Below, piece after piece: positions 38,604 to 47,729 of a stretch of DNA of 64,000 nt (position 1 is the stretch's first letter; every line of letters starts with the position of its first letter). Location of the stretch: NCBI GenBank assembly GCA_011321815.1, contig DROS01000090.1, positions 22,488 through 86,487 on the forward strand, written 5' to 3'. The notes beneath the pieces are model-generated. The model saw only the letters and a program-made list of their open reading frames with translations. It was not told the origin of the DNA and did no database searches. Origin of the DNA: Gammaproteobacteria bacterium. Its GTDB lineage: Bacteria > Pseudomonadota > Gammaproteobacteria > SZUA-152. The position numbers were made by a program, and so were the translations under genes.

Positions 38604-39716
38604 TCAGTTCTCCGGTGAAAGAAGCCCCTTGTACTTATTTAGCAATTCTGCTTTATCCATATCAGGCTGTCCCTGGCGACCAAAATACGCAGAAAATCTT
38701 GACTGGATATCTTTCAGAAACGGACTGGATATTGTAGCCAGACGATTAAATTCTGAAAATTCTTTGAAATCGACTGTATGCAAATTTTGCAAATCAACTA
38801 CCGCAGCAAACAGCTCTTTGTACCCAGGAATAAAAATATATTTTTCCCTTTGGCCTTTTATTATTTTGTCAAGAGCAGATTTTTTTGATTTTGAACTATC
38901 ATCATTGGCAAAGATTCCATGGTTAACGAAAGATTCCCGATTGACTTTGATAAGTGGCGCCAGTGTTATTCTGGCAGCATTTATTTTTGGTGCGTTATTA
39001 TCAATTCCTCGTACAGCTACATCACAAGGCGGTGACAAGACAATAAACCTACCCCCGTCTCGCTCAACAATATCACCTGTCGCGATATGCTCCCGAATAG
39101 TTGGTTTTATATAGAATTCTGCCTCATGATAATACCTTTGTTTACCATCAGGAATATCAAGATACTCCGCGAGGTGGCTGACCGTATACCGTAACAGTGT
39201 CCGCTCGGACTCTTCTTCTTTTGATGTCCATACATCAAAAGAAGAAGCAAGATGCTTCCAGAAGATTTCACCCAGTCTCTCTTCAATTTGCCCACGACCG
39301 CCAAGAATTCGGGTGATACCCGTTAAATAAATTTTTACAAGTTTTTCAAAGATTTCATTGTTTGGTTTTCCCCTGTCATGAAAATCCAGAAACTCAGATT
39401 TTTTACTCCTGATACCTTCGTCTAAATTCCCGAGGTTTCCTGACACCACATAAACGGGAAATCTGTGGCGTTCAATAATTTCAGACAACACGTCATTTCC
39501 AGACGCATCTTGCGGATTCCCCGGCACAAGATTCAAATCGACAATTGCACCATCAAAATTATTCGATAAAAGTGCTTCCTTGGCATTGCCAGCCGACTTT
39601 TTGCGTTCCAACTCGATCTTCAAGTTATCGTTGCTTATTTCGTCAGCGGCATCTTCATATGCCTCATACTGATCATCATTATCCTCTACTATAAGAATCC
39701 TAATGGTCTTGCTCAT
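38604..39716 (-). CDS. Receiver-domain protein with unknown C-terminal domain
   Basis: 370 aa. Residues 1-125 form a response-regulator receiver: acidic pair ED (11-12) in IRILIVEDNDD, phospho-acceptor Asp60 in GAIVDLNLVPG, Ser in YVVSGN and Lys near DRGKP. The remaining about 240 residues match no DNA-binding output domain that I know; they contain a conserved-looking core SPPCDVAVRG and a charged middle. It overlaps the GHKL ATPase gene by one base (TAATG) and is followed by vsr. Probably the partner of the kinase-like ATPase rather than a transcription factor. Confidence 0.8.
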   Translation of the reverse strand: MSKTIRILIVEDNDDQYEAYEDAADEISNDNLKIELERKKSAGNAKEALLSNNFDGAIVDLNLVPGNPQDASGNDVLSEIIERHRFPVYVVSGNLGNLDEGIRSKKSEFLDFHDRGKPNNEIFEKLVKIYLTGITRILGGRGQIEERLGEIFWKHLASSFDVWTSKEEESERTLLRYTVSHLAEYLDIPDGKQRYYHEAEFYIKPTIREHIATGDIVERDGGRFIVLSPPCDVAVRGIDNNAPKINAARITLAPLIKVNRESFVNHGIFANDDSSKSKKSALDKIIKGQREKYIFIPGYKELFAAVVDLQNLHTVDFKEFSEFNRLATISSPFLKDIQSRFSAYFGRQGQPDMDKAELLNKYKGLLSPEN

Positions 39717-41938
39717 TATTTATTATCCTCAAAGAGGATCTCGAACATAGCACCATGCTCGGAATGTTTTGCCTCAATTCTTCCACCAATTCTGCTCATG
39801 GCCTCACCAGCTAATGCCAGCCCAAGTCCTGTCCCGTCGGGTTTCATACTGTATCCAGGTTCAAACATCAGACTTAGGTTGTCCCCTTGGAAGCCTGGAC
39901 CGTTATCTTTATACTCCACGATCAATTGTGAATTCTCCTTATAGATAGATATATCAATCTTTCTTATGCCATCTCGGGCATGACTAAGCCAGTAAACACT
40001 GTTTTCAATCAGGTTGGAGAATACAGTTATTAAGTCCATCTCATTGGCAGTAACTGATGCAGTAGTCATGTCAAAATGTATCTCACGCGATATGCTAAGA
40101 GCCTGCATTTCAGAGGAAAAAATACCCAATGTATTTTCGATAATACTATTAAGATCAAACTTACGTTTTGGTGATCGTCGAGTCCGAGCAAGCGGCTCAA
40201 TCTTCTTAAACAAATAGGATAAGCCTTTGGAATGAGACACCACCTTTCCGCTGCGATCCTCTAGTTTTTTTTCAAGTTCAGAATCTACGTGCGTGGAAAG
40301 TTGCTTTGCCCACTTAATAACTCTAGGAACGGTTTCTGAAATATATTTGATATGCTTCCTTCCCTCATGAAGAAGCACATGAGTAATTTTTCCGAGCGTG
40401 GCCTGCCCTTGATATATAGCAATGGTATCCCGTATTTTTTTTGCTACATGGGATTTTTTCTGTTTCTCACTCTCAAGAACTTGGTCGACAATACTATCAA
40501 CGGTATCCCTCTGTTTACGTGGTATACCTATTTCATCAAGCTCATGTGAGATTTTCTTCCTGGCACTGTCAAAATCAAATAACAGATTTATTTCATCATC
40601 AAGGCTTCTGTTTCGCCCACCCTTTAATGCCTTCTGACGATATTTGACTCGCCTGACTTCCATCTCGTTAATTGTGCGAGAAATAACAGTTAACAAACCA
40701 AAGTAGGCTTTGTTTTCCATCAAACCATCCCGGGCACTTTTCTCGGTAAGACCAGACTCTTCCTCAGAACGAACATAAACAAACCCGATAATCTGATTGT
40801 GGCCTATCTTGTATGATGGGTTTTGAACTCTTTTCTTATCCAAATCGAGCCAGTCAAATGACTGCTCACCGTATGGCCTGATTCGGAACTGCTCCCGATA
40901 TACTCCAACACCATAATATTCATCAAGAATGCGCCTAGCTTCCAGCTTTCCTACGTATTCACCTGTATCCGGATCCTTCAAGCCTCTCTTGATGATGTTT
41001 TCAATGCTATCAGGATCACGGTCATATACACGAAGATCAATATATACTTCTCCCGGGTAGCGGAGAGAGTTCTCTGCATCAAGTGTTATCTTCAGCGTCA
41101 GTTCTTCTGGTGGCAGACCTGGAATATTCTGATTTTCGAATCTCAAATTTGCCTTGCCGCTTTCATCGATGGTGCCGGATATTTTATAGTCATATAGGTC
41201 AAGAACCGGGAATGGTCGAATATCTATTTCCCTGCTCGAATATTCCTCGACAGGAAATTGTTCAAAAATCAACTTGATATCGAAAGAGTCATGGTTGATT
41301 TCATATCCTTGCTCCGATGCTGCCTTATAAACCTCTTCCGGTGAAATCAAGCTTCGTAGCTCCACAAAAAGCTTATGTAGCTGCTTGGATGTCCAGATTT
41401 CCCGGATATGACCAGATGAAACTTCATCTTTTTCTATTTCTATGATTGTTCCGTTATCTTTCCCGGTATCCTCAATCGAAACATCCAATTCTAACTGGTC
41501 AAGGTATTCAACATTATCCAGATCCTCCATATCCAGAATCAATGATGTCGTGATTCCCTCGTGTGTTGTCTCAAGTAATATGCGTTCACCCAGTATTGCT
41601 GCTGCAAATCTCCCGATACCTTTACGTCCCTGAAGAATACGCCCCTTATCACTACGTTTTCTCTGAAGCTTGTCATCAGTCGCAGGCACAAGCCATTTGT
41701 TCACAACCGTATCAAAGCTCATGCCGTGACCATGATCCTCAACTCGGATAAGAAGTCGTTTTTTATCTGCATCATGGAAAAATCTAACAGTGGAATCTGA
41801 AGAATCAGCATCATAGGAGTTTTTTACAAGCTCCACTATGGCAGCATATACATCCTTTATAAGATCTTGCCCAATAGTTTTTATTAAGCGGGCAGCTGGC
41901 CGAATTTTATGGCTAGAACTTTTCATAATTGTCACCAT
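39716..41938 (-). CDS. Dual GHKL ATPase / histidine-kinase-like protein (paraMORC type)
   Basis: 740 aa, no membrane segment. The N-terminal GHKL module has VELVKNSYDADS (N-box), EDHGHGMS (G1) and GRKGIGRFAAA (G2), as in MutL/MORC-like ATPases. The C-terminal part has a possible phospho-acceptor helix VLLHEGRKHIKYISE, then a second GHKL domain with NLIENSVYWL, DNGPGF and GTGLGLA, as in histidine kinases. GHKL ATPases of this sort are described in restriction-modification neighbourhoods. An in-frame ATG at 41926 is an alternative start. It is cotranscribed with a receiver gene and vsr. Confidence 0.82.
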   Translation of the reverse strand: MVTIMKSSSHKIRPAARLIKTIGQDLIKDVYAAIVELVKNSYDADSSDSTVRFFHDADKKRLLIRVEDHGHGMSFDTVVNKWLVPATDDKLQRKRSDKGRILQGRKGIGRFAAAILGERILLETTHEGITTSLILDMEDLDNVEYLDQLELDVSIEDTGKDNGTIIEIEKDEVSSGHIREIWTSKQLHKLFVELRSLISPEEVYKAASEQGYEINHDSFDIKLIFEQFPVEEYSSREIDIRPFPVLDLYDYKISGTIDESGKANLRFENQNIPGLPPEELTLKITLDAENSLRYPGEVYIDLRVYDRDPDSIENIIKRGLKDPDTGEYVGKLEARRILDEYYGVGVYREQFRIRPYGEQSFDWLDLDKKRVQNPSYKIGHNQIIGFVYVRSEEESGLTEKSARDGLMENKAYFGLLTVISRTINEMEVRRVKYRQKALKGGRNRSLDDEINLLFDFDSARKKISHELDEIGIPRKQRDTVDSIVDQVLESEKQKKSHVAKKIRDTIAIYQGQATLGKITHVLLHEGRKHIKYISETVPRVIKWAKQLSTHVDSELEKKLEDRSGKVVSHSKGLSYLFKKIEPLARTRRSPKRKFDLNSIIENTLGIFSSEMQALSISREIHFDMTTASVTANEMDLITVFSNLIENSVYWLSHARDGIRKIDISIYKENSQLIVEYKDNGPGFQGDNLSLMFEPGYSMKPDGTGLGLALAGEAMSRIGGRIEAKHSEHGAMFEILFEDNK

Positions 41939-41997
41939 GTATTTTTATATTGATAACCAACCATATTTGTATAGGCATGCTAGAACAGTTAATCATT

Positions 41998-43968
41998 TTA
42001 AACATTCACTCTTCCTGTTAAATCGGCCTGTAGCTTGTTGAAGTAACTGGCGACGGCTCCGCGTACTTTGTATAAGTCCAGCAAGCCTTGATTGACCAAT
42101 GTATCGCTGAGGGTATTCAAGCTGTTGCGGCACAGGGCAAACACGGCCTGCTGGCCTTGCTGTTGTCCTTTTGCTGGCAGGGCTTCCATTTGTGGCAGTT
42201 GTGTTGTCCACCAGCCATCCAGTGCCGATTGAAACTCGGCGTGTTTGTTTAATACGGCGCTGTGCTGTTCTACGCGGTTTTTAATGTCGGCCTTGTCTGT
42301 CAGTGTGTTGCCGCACCCAGTGGGCATAAGTTTCGCTGAGCAACGAGTTGCTCGCTCAGCTTTAAACTCCCGGTAATCTTTGCCATTGGGCAGGTGTGTC
42401 TGCCGGGGTGAGGGTTGATCCATGACAAACAGATCTTCTTTCAGGGCGGGATAATTGGTCCAGTAATCTGACAGTGCTTCGATTTCCTTTAGTGGTACGC
42501 CGCCATTGAGGTGGGCGGAGACATCCTGCGGTTCCGGTGGCGGGCTGTTGTCCACATAGCGACGGATGTTGAGGTTGTATTCTTCGGTTTCCAGTTCTTC
42601 GCGGCTGACCAACCTTGCGTATTTTTTGACTTCTGGGTTTCGGTCTTCGCCGGAATGACGAGTGAGGGTGCGATAGACATGGGTGATCTTTTCAATATCT
42701 TCCGGGCGCAGGCTGTTTTGGTTTTTGCCCTCTTTGTATTCACGGTCGGCATTGATAAACAAGACTGAATCACGATTGGCGCTGTCGGCTTTATTGATGA
42801 CCAGTACACAGGCGGGTATGCCGGTGCCGTAGAAGAGGCATTGCGGTAATCCAATCACCGCTTCGAGTATGCCGCTCTGGATAAAGTGACGGCGGCAGGT
42901 GCGTTCTTCTCCGCTGCGGAATAACACGCCGTGGGGCATCACCACGGCCATTTTGCCATTGGCCTTGAGCGAGGCGACCATGTGTTGCACAAACATCAAA
43001 TCCGCTTTCTTGCCACCCTCTGGCATAAAGGTGTGAAAGCGATCCGGCAGCGCCATGCCGGCCTTGTTGTAGTTCTGTGAAAGTGGTGGGTTAGCGATGA
43101 CCCGATCGAAGGTGCGCAGCTCGCCTTCATCGGTGAGGTGTTGCGGGGCTTTGATGGTGTCTTCATTGCGGATATCGGCACCGCTGATGCCGTGCAGGAT
43201 CATGTTCATTTTACAGATTGACCAGGTGCCACCGTTGTCTTCCTGACCTCTTAAATGCAGGTCGCGGGAACTGCCGCCGCTCTCTTCGATATATTGCTGG
43301 CTCTGGATGAGCATACCGCCAGAACCACAGGTGGGGTCATAGATCTCCATGCCTTCCGCCGGTTCGATCATCTCCACCAGCAGGCGCACCACTTCGCTGG
43401 GCGTGTAGAACTCGCCGCCTTTTTTTCCGGCACTGTCGGCAAAATATTTGATCAGGTATTCATAGGCGGAGCCGAGCAGGTCGGGAAACTCAAAGTCACC
43501 GTTGGCCAGGGGGATTTCATCAAAGTGCTGAATGAATGCCACCAGGGTTTCGTCTGACATGGGCTTTTTGCCCACCTTGCGGTTGAAGTTGATGTGTTTG
43601 AGCACATCCTCCATGCCGCGCTTGAGGTTGGCTTCTTCCAGCTCGGCCAGTGCTTTGTTGAGGCCGGAGCCGACATCGGATTTTAAGTGGTGCAATGAGT
43701 TCCAGTGGGCGCGTTCTGACACATAGAAGCTGTATTTGTTGGGTTTGGCCAGCTGGGTTGCGATGGTGGCTTCATCAAGTCCGTCATCCGCGTAGGCCTT
43801 ACGGAGCTGTCGTTGCTCAGTATCAAACTGGTTGGACATGCGCTTGAGGAACAGCATACCGAAGATGTACTCCTTGTATTCGGAGGCGTCCACCTTGCCG
43901 CGCAGAATGTCGCAGGCTTTAAGCAGCAGGGATTCGAGTTTTGACAAGGTTAGTTTTTGGTTATTCAT
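41998..43968 (-). CDS. hsdM: Type I restriction-modification methylase subunit HsdM, 3' truncated
   Basis: 656-aa N6-adenine methyltransferase subunit. N-terminal helical domain ([20 protein letters not shown]), SAM-binding motif DPTCGSGGM and catalytic NPPL are present. The C-terminus ends abruptly after YFNKLQADL with TGRVNV; members of this subgroup that I recall run well beyond that point. No hsdS or hsdR follows; the GHKL module starts 60 bases on. In-frame insertions interrupt the body: [10 protein letters not shown] at 42631-42662 from a REP-like repeat and a segment at about 42300-42360 containing a small palindrome. Probably unable to act as a complete RM system. Confidence 0.85.
   Translation of the reverse strand: MNNQKLTLSKLESLLLKACDILRGKVDASEYKEYIFGMLFLKRMSNQFDTEQRQLRKAYADDGLDEATIATQLAKPNKYSFYVSERAHWNSLHHLKSDVGSGLNKALAELEEANLKRGMEDVLKHINFNRKVGKKPMSDETLVAFIQHFDEIPLANGDFEFPDLLGSAYEYLIKYFADSAGKKGGEFYTPSEVVRLLVEMIEPAEGMEIYDPTCGSGGMLIQSQQYIEESGGSSRDLHLRGQEDNGGTWSICKMNMILHGISGADIRNEDTIKAPQHLTDEGELRTFDRVIANPPLSQNYNKAGMALPDRFHTFMPEGGKKADLMFVQHMVASLKANGKMAVVMPHGVLFRSGEERTCRRHFIQSGILEAVIGLPQCLFYGTGIPACVLVINKADSANRDSVLFINADREYKEGKNQNSLRPEDIEKITHVYRTLTRHSGEDRNPEVKKYARLVSREELETEEYNLNIRRYVDNSPPPEPQDVSAHLNGGVPLKEIEALSDYWTNYPALKEDLFVMDQPSPRQTHLPNGKDYREFKAERATRCSAKLMPTGCGNTLTDKADIKNRVEQHSAVLNKHAEFQSALDGWWTTQLPQMEALPAKGQQQGQQAVFALCRNSLNTLSDTLVNQGLLDLYKVRGAVASYFNKLQADLTGRVNV
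42631..42662. repeat. REP-like repeat fragment inserted in frame within hsdM
   Basis: The plus strand reads GGTCTTCGCCGGAATGACGA, sharing CTTCGCCGGAATGACG with the palindromic element at 53988-54017. On the hsdM strand it is translated as [10 protein letters not shown]. The reading frame is kept on both sides. Confidence 0.6.
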
Positions 43969-43991
43969 TGATGTTCGCTTTCTTATTATTT

Positions 43992-44261
43992 TTATTGTTT
44001 ATCGGCATGCTGCGATACTTCTTTGTTTCCATCAGGCTTTGGGTCTGGGGTGTATTCAATCAACTCCGCAGGCGTGCATTCGAAAAAATGACACAGTGCA
44101 TTAATGGCATCCGTATTGGTTTTGAAGCCGGGGACGTTGACGATTCGGTTAAGGGTTGCACGCGATATTCCTGTTTCTTCAGATACTTTATTGAGGGTGG
44201 TTTTTTTACCACTCCGGAAGTTCATGTCATCCAACAATTTTTTTACTAACAGTCTGATCAT
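43992..44261 (-). CDS. XRE-family helix-turn-helix regulator
   Basis: 89-aa protein with an XRE-type helix-turn-helix ([20 protein letters not shown]) followed by [20 protein letters not shown], the usual end of a Cro/CI-like domain, and a polar tail. It lies 23 bases upstream of hsdM in the same direction, where controller genes of restriction systems are found. Confidence 0.85.
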   Translation of the reverse strand: MIRLLVKKLLDDMNFRSGKKTTLNKVSEETGISRATLNRIVNVPGFKTNTDAINALCHFFECTPAELIEYTPDPKPDGNKEVSQHADKQ

Positions 44262-44393
44262 TCTCTCTCCGCATAGGCCGTTCAGCCTCCTCGAAGCATA
44301 CCACTTTTAGTCAAATTTGAGCAAAACAAGTCTTTATAGATTGTCTTTGGTTAAATATAGCCTGTTTTGTTCGTTGTTAATCAGGATTGATCA

Positions 44394-44645
44394 ATGACTT
44401 ATGGGTCAACCCATATTGAGGAGAAAACTACAACTGGTAAAAAGACGCAAAAAATTGCAAGCGCAGTGAACCTGGTGGCCCGCCTGCCTGAGGGTGACTG
44501 CTTTGTATTCATCTTGGGCGCTGGAAATGAATCCCCCAACCTGGAGACATTGGCTAACTGGATCGAAGGTTTGCCAGGCCTTCGCTCCAACCCGCAATGT
44601 CGACCAGATAACCTGCGGGTGTGGTTTCAATGGTTCTACCATTAA
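44394..44645 (+). other. Open frame at the right island junction, possibly a cut gene
   Basis: 83 codons starting MTYGSTHIEEKTTTGKKTQK. The first about 58 codons look plausible (SAVNLVARLPEGDCFVFILG), with AGGA seven bases before the ATG. From about 44569 onward the frame is antisense to the DsrC-like N-terminal piece, so it is probably the 5' end of an island gene cut at the junction. No family recognised. Confidence 0.3.
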
Positions 44646-44658
44646 GCGTGACCGCCAT
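44554..44658 (-). pseudogene. N-terminal fragment of a DsrC/TusE-like sulfur relay protein
   Basis: Minus strand, from an ATG with an excellent AGGAGG ribosome binding site: MAVTLNGRTIETTPAGYLVD, then IAGWSEGLAN, after which homology stops and LRSS plus a TAG follow. It matches the start of DsrC in this window (MALEVGGKSIATDEEGYLEN) and TusE N-termini in order and spacing. It lies 48 bases after the Cas6-like gene in the same direction, so it was probably the fifth gene of that operon. The C-terminal part of such a protein lies at 34474-34608, across the defence island; about 35 middle residues are not found. Confidence 0.72.
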
Positions 44659-44706
44659 TGTGACTGCCTCCTGGATTCAGACGGATGTATAAAAAACTGG
44701 AAAAAT

Positions 44707-45402
44707 TTATTCTTTTTCTTTGCCCAAATCAGTAATGCTTTTATGTGGAATAAACAGACCACACCCCAAATGCCGGTATAGGCCCAGGCCATGCTGTTGC
44801 AGCCATAACGATTCTTCAACTTCAAGATCAGTAATCATTAAACTGCGTGTATCAATATTTTTTTCGGGTGTTTTAATGGAATGCCCGGTACCGCATAACA
44901 TTTTACGTGGCGTAATCCCTTGCGTTGTTAATTGCGCAGACACCCAATGCAGTATTTCTTCTTCGTCTGTCAGCCCTTGCCCGGCAACCAGGTGACGTGA
45001 AAACAATGTGGTGATGGTGCTTAACGGACGCTCACTGACCGAATGCAGCTCAAAAACATAACCACAAACATCCAGCTTTTTACCTGCCAGCTTTTTGGCG
45101 TCAGCAATGCGATGCCGGGGGACACGTAATTCAAAGCGAGTGCGCTTTGACAGATGCAACAATGCCTGCGGGTCATTCGGACGTATCCAGCCATTGCCCG
45201 ACGCGGCAACATTTATCGCATGTATTCCGGCAGCGGGTTCTTCCTGCAACCAGGGCAGCACAGCCTGCACGGCTTTCGATAAAGCATAAACATGGTCCAC
45301 GGGCAAACATTTGCAACGTAATGTGAAGACAAGATCCACCACGTCATTAGTGGCATGGCGTGTTTTTGTGTCTTCTTGCCAATACATTAATTCAACAGCC
45401 AT
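44707..45402 (-). CDS. Cas6/Cmx6-like RAMP protein, no CRISPR array in window
   Basis: 231 aa. It resembles the Cas6/Cmx6 group: VDLVFTLRCKCLPVDHVYAL at the N-terminus, AGIHAINVAASGNGW, RTRFELRVPRHRIADAKKLA, and the RAMP glycine-rich loop HGLGLYRHLGCGLFIPHK at 204-221. Cas6 proteins bind and cut CRISPR repeat hairpins. No array or other cas gene is seen, and the gene is embedded in an operon with a TauD-like dioxygenase and a DsrC-like gene, so a non-CRISPR RNA role is plausible. Its ATG directly follows the stop of the upstream gene (TAAATG), indicating tight coupling. Confidence 0.72.
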   Translation of the reverse strand: MAVELMYWQEDTKTRHATNDVVDLVFTLRCKCLPVDHVYALSKAVQAVLPWLQEEPAAGIHAINVAASGNGWIRPNDPQALLHLSKRTRFELRVPRHRIADAKKLAGKKLDVCGYVFELHSVSERPLSTITTLFSRHLVAGQGLTDEEEILHWVSAQLTTQGITPRKMLCGTGHSIKTPEKNIDTRSLMITDLEVEESLWLQQHGLGLYRHLGCGLFIPHKSITDLGKEKE

Positions 45403-46110
45403 TTATTGATCGGGCAGACTTGCCCAGATCGCTTCCCGATCCACCCACCAGTCTTCCTGCACCAGTACATCCACCACATTGCGCAGGCGCGGCAGAAATT
45501 TTTCAGGCTCGGTCAATTCCATCTTTTCCATCCAGAAATCAAACTGTTCCTGTCTGCTCACATCACTATGCCGGCGGGCTACCGTGCCCAACATATGATT
45601 GGTGAACAAGGTAAGGTTATCGCGCTGCTTACCTTCGCTACGCATATCGACAAGATAACAGGCGGTAACCGCAGCCACTGCCGCGCCATCAGAGTCAGCG
45701 GGGGTTTCGTCAATAATGTGTTGCAACATGGCAACGGATAATTCGGCATCAATAGGAAAGGTTACTGCCAGCCATACGCCTTGCCCCAAAGCAGGTAAAG
45801 AGCCTGCCTGTTCAGCAATGAACATTACGTTGCATGATTGTACGGCATGCTCCCATTGCTGAGCCTCCACAAAAACATCAAAGGTTTCACGGGCGAGATC
45901 AAAGGCCTCTTCGCCACGCTGCAAGTCCACCAGCAATTCAGCAATACGATTTTGTATGACCGCTTTTTGTAGCGGGTGGTAACCGGCCGGCAGCTCCAGC
46001 ATTTCCTGCTGTGCCTGGGCCAGCGCCTGCTCCAGTTGTGCTACGGGTATTTCCACCTCATCACCACTGTCGACATCACGCATGCCCCTATCATCACTTA
46101 AAAACTTCAT
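45403..46110 (-). CDS. Hypothetical helical protein in the Cas6-like operon
   Basis: 235-aa acidic soluble protein, not recognised. The middle (about residues 25-180) has a pattern of helix pairs rich in Ala, Leu and Glu (PLQKAVIQNRIAELLVDLQR, AFDLARETFDVFVEAQQWEH) that suggests TPR-like or similar helical repeats. It sits between the 76-aa gene and the Cas6-like gene with no gap to the latter. AGGAAGG lies a few bases before its ATG. A scaffold role in the operon's complex is conjecture. Confidence 0.6.
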   Translation of the reverse strand: MKFLSDDRGMRDVDSGDEVEIPVAQLEQALAQAQQEMLELPAGYHPLQKAVIQNRIAELLVDLQRGEEAFDLARETFDVFVEAQQWEHAVQSCNVMFIAEQAGSLPALGQGVWLAVTFPIDAELSVAMLQHIIDETPADSDGAAVAAVTACYLVDMRSEGKQRDNLTLFTNHMLGTVARRHSDVSRQEQFDFWMEKMELTEPEKFLPRLRNVVDVLVQEDWWVDREAIWASLPDQ

Positions 46111-46127
46111 CGTGCCTTCCTGTTCAA

Positions 46128-46358
46128 TCAGTCATCTTCGGTGCGCCCGATGTAAGCACCCATCACCGAATGCACACCAGCAAAAGCGCCTTCTACTTTG
46201 TCTTCCCAGTCAGCGGGGGTATCGGGATAGGCGGGTTTGATGTCTATTTTCAAATGGATCGCACCTTGCCGGGCTTTTTGGTCGATAATTTGCAAAAGCT
46301 GACCAAAAGACTCCAGTTCCGGATTTTGTATCAATAATTCACTCAGATAAATCATCAT
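46128..46358 (-). CDS. Hypothetical 76-aa protein in the Cas6-like operon
   Basis: Small soluble protein starting MMIYLSELLIQNPELESFGQ and ending GRTEDD. Two helical segments flank KIDIKPAYPDTPADWEDKVE. Not recognised. It begins six bases after the dioxygenase stop and ends 17 bases before the next gene, so it is clearly within the operon. Confidence 0.55.
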   Translation of the reverse strand: MMIYLSELLIQNPELESFGQLLQIIDQKARQGAIHLKIDIKPAYPDTPADWEDKVEGAFAGVHSVMGAYIGRTEDD

Positions 46359-46364
46359 GGTTTC

Positions 46365-47318
46365 TCATTGAATGCGTTCGTAATATCGTGCGCGATAAAT
46401 CAACCGCCCCTGCTGTGTATCATCGCCATCTTCAAATGCCGTGCGGGCATGCAGCACATTGTTGCTGATGATGCCTTCCCCCGCTGCCAGACGCCGGTGA
46501 AAACAGTAGGGCGAATCCCCCGCCAGCAGCCCCGCCAGTAATTTCACGGCGGCCTGTGTGATGGCATCCGCTTTCCACACAATAGAGCGCGTGCGCGCAG
46601 TGTAGCGCATGTGCAAATGACCGCTGCGTGCGTCCACCGAAAACACCGGGCCACTCTGTTCGGGACGAATTTCCATACCATTTTCAATGTTTGCCGGAAT
46701 GGTCATCACATCGTCCTGCATCAGAGCCGCAATGTAGTCGGGGTTTTTGTCACGCAATTGCAAATACAGCATTTCATGGTCCAGCAGCGTATTGTCGCCC
46801 CCCTCTACCGCTGGCCGCACACAATGCAACACCATGGCACAAATTTTTCGTTCAGGCGGATTGTAATAACCGTCGGTATGCCAGCTGATACCGCATCGGC
46901 TATACGGGATATACTCGTATTGCCGCCGGTGCGCAGCGGCCTGTAACGCAGAAATGCCATCATCATCGGCATAAAGATTCTGATCCAGGCGCCACAAGCC
47001 AAAATGCCGCCCCATGTCAGCGACCAGCGAAGTATCCGGCACTGTGCCATCTGCTGGTGGCTGGCTGACATAAATCGCCATATTGGCGCGGGCGCAGGCC
47101 TGACGAATGGCGGCACATTCTGCCTCACTGAGCCTATAGGGATTAACAACCGGCACCAGCAAGTCACTCAGGTGCTGCGGATAGTGCGCCAGCTTTTGTT
47201 CACGCCATGCCGCGTAGGCATGATGGTTATCAAGCGCAAACGGGCTTTGCCCCACCGTCATGACACCGGCGGCACGCCCACTTTGCACTGCGGATGACTG
47301 CGCTCTCCCTTCCATCAT
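46365..47318 (-). CDS. TauD/TfdA-like Fe(II)/2-oxoglutarate dioxygenase
   Basis: 317 aa. The metal triad is visible: HTD in ISWHTDGYYNPP (His147, Asp149) and distal His290 in NVLHARTAF; 2-oxoglutarate-binding Arg candidates are at 305 and 309 (GRLIYRARYYERI). Family members hydroxylate taurine, herbicides, amino acids or other small molecules; the substrate is unknown. First gene of the operon with the Cas6-like gene. Starts at 47318 and 47315 are both possible (AAAGGA just upstream). Confidence 0.8.
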   Translation of the reverse strand: MMEGRAQSSAVQSGRAAGVMTVGQSPFALDNHHAYAAWREQKLAHYPQHLSDLLVPVVNPYRLSEAECAAIRQACARANMAIYVSQPPADGTVPDTSLVADMGRHFGLWRLDQNLYADDDGISALQAAAHRRQYEYIPYSRCGISWHTDGYYNPPERKICAMVLHCVRPAVEGGDNTLLDHEMLYLQLRDKNPDYIAALMQDDVMTIPANIENGMEIRPEQSGPVFSVDARSGHLHMRYTARTRSIVWKADAITQAAVKLLAGLLAGDSPYCFHRRLAAGEGIISNNVLHARTAFEDGDDTQQGRLIYRARYYERIQ

Positions 47319-47729
47319 TCCTTTACTCTGACAGACAATTAACTGTAGGCCATAAAGCGTACACGCTAAATCAACACATAACGATATTGCCAATTGGTCA
47401 CTTTTATGGGCAGAAGCCTGATTATATTTTATGCAGCCAAAAGATTGCAGATTCCATTTGGGATATACCGTTTAAACAACATAACAACCACTCAGTCATT
47501 GATAATCACTACTTACCTTATTTCCCTTTGCGAAAGTGGCAGAGTCATTGTTATGTTTGCCCACATGTGACCAATACCATTAAGGATGATGTTGAGGCAT
47601 ATCATAAAATCACCAAAAACCGCAGATTCCATTTGAGCTATATCCGAGGCAATGTACTATGCCTCCCCCAACTGGCTATCAATGTAATATTGCCTTTTCT
47701 CAAACCAAAATACTGACAAGGACGGCCTG
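47319..47729. other. Divergent promoter region with a 14-bp direct repeat
   Basis: About 410 bases between the dioxygenase operon and the symporter gene. GCAGATTCCATTTG occurs twice (47447-47460 and 47622-47635), each followed by a similar G.TATA.CCG stretch, 175 bases apart. These may be regulator sites or traces of duplication. The plus-strand open frame 47294-47716 has no recognisable product and is not called. Confidence 0.35.

Noticed and set aside
44406..44825. Minus-strand open frame of 139 codons at the island's right end
   Set aside because: Overlaps the better supported DsrC-like N-terminal piece and the Cas6-like gene in another frame.
47294..47716. 140-codon plus-strand frame before the symporter gene
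   Set aside because: No ribosome binding site or recognisable features; overlaps the dioxygenase start and the promoter region.
44262..47729. CRISPR array near the Cas6-like gene
   Set aside because: No regularly spaced direct repeats found by eye; only one 14-bp repeat pair 175 bases apart.
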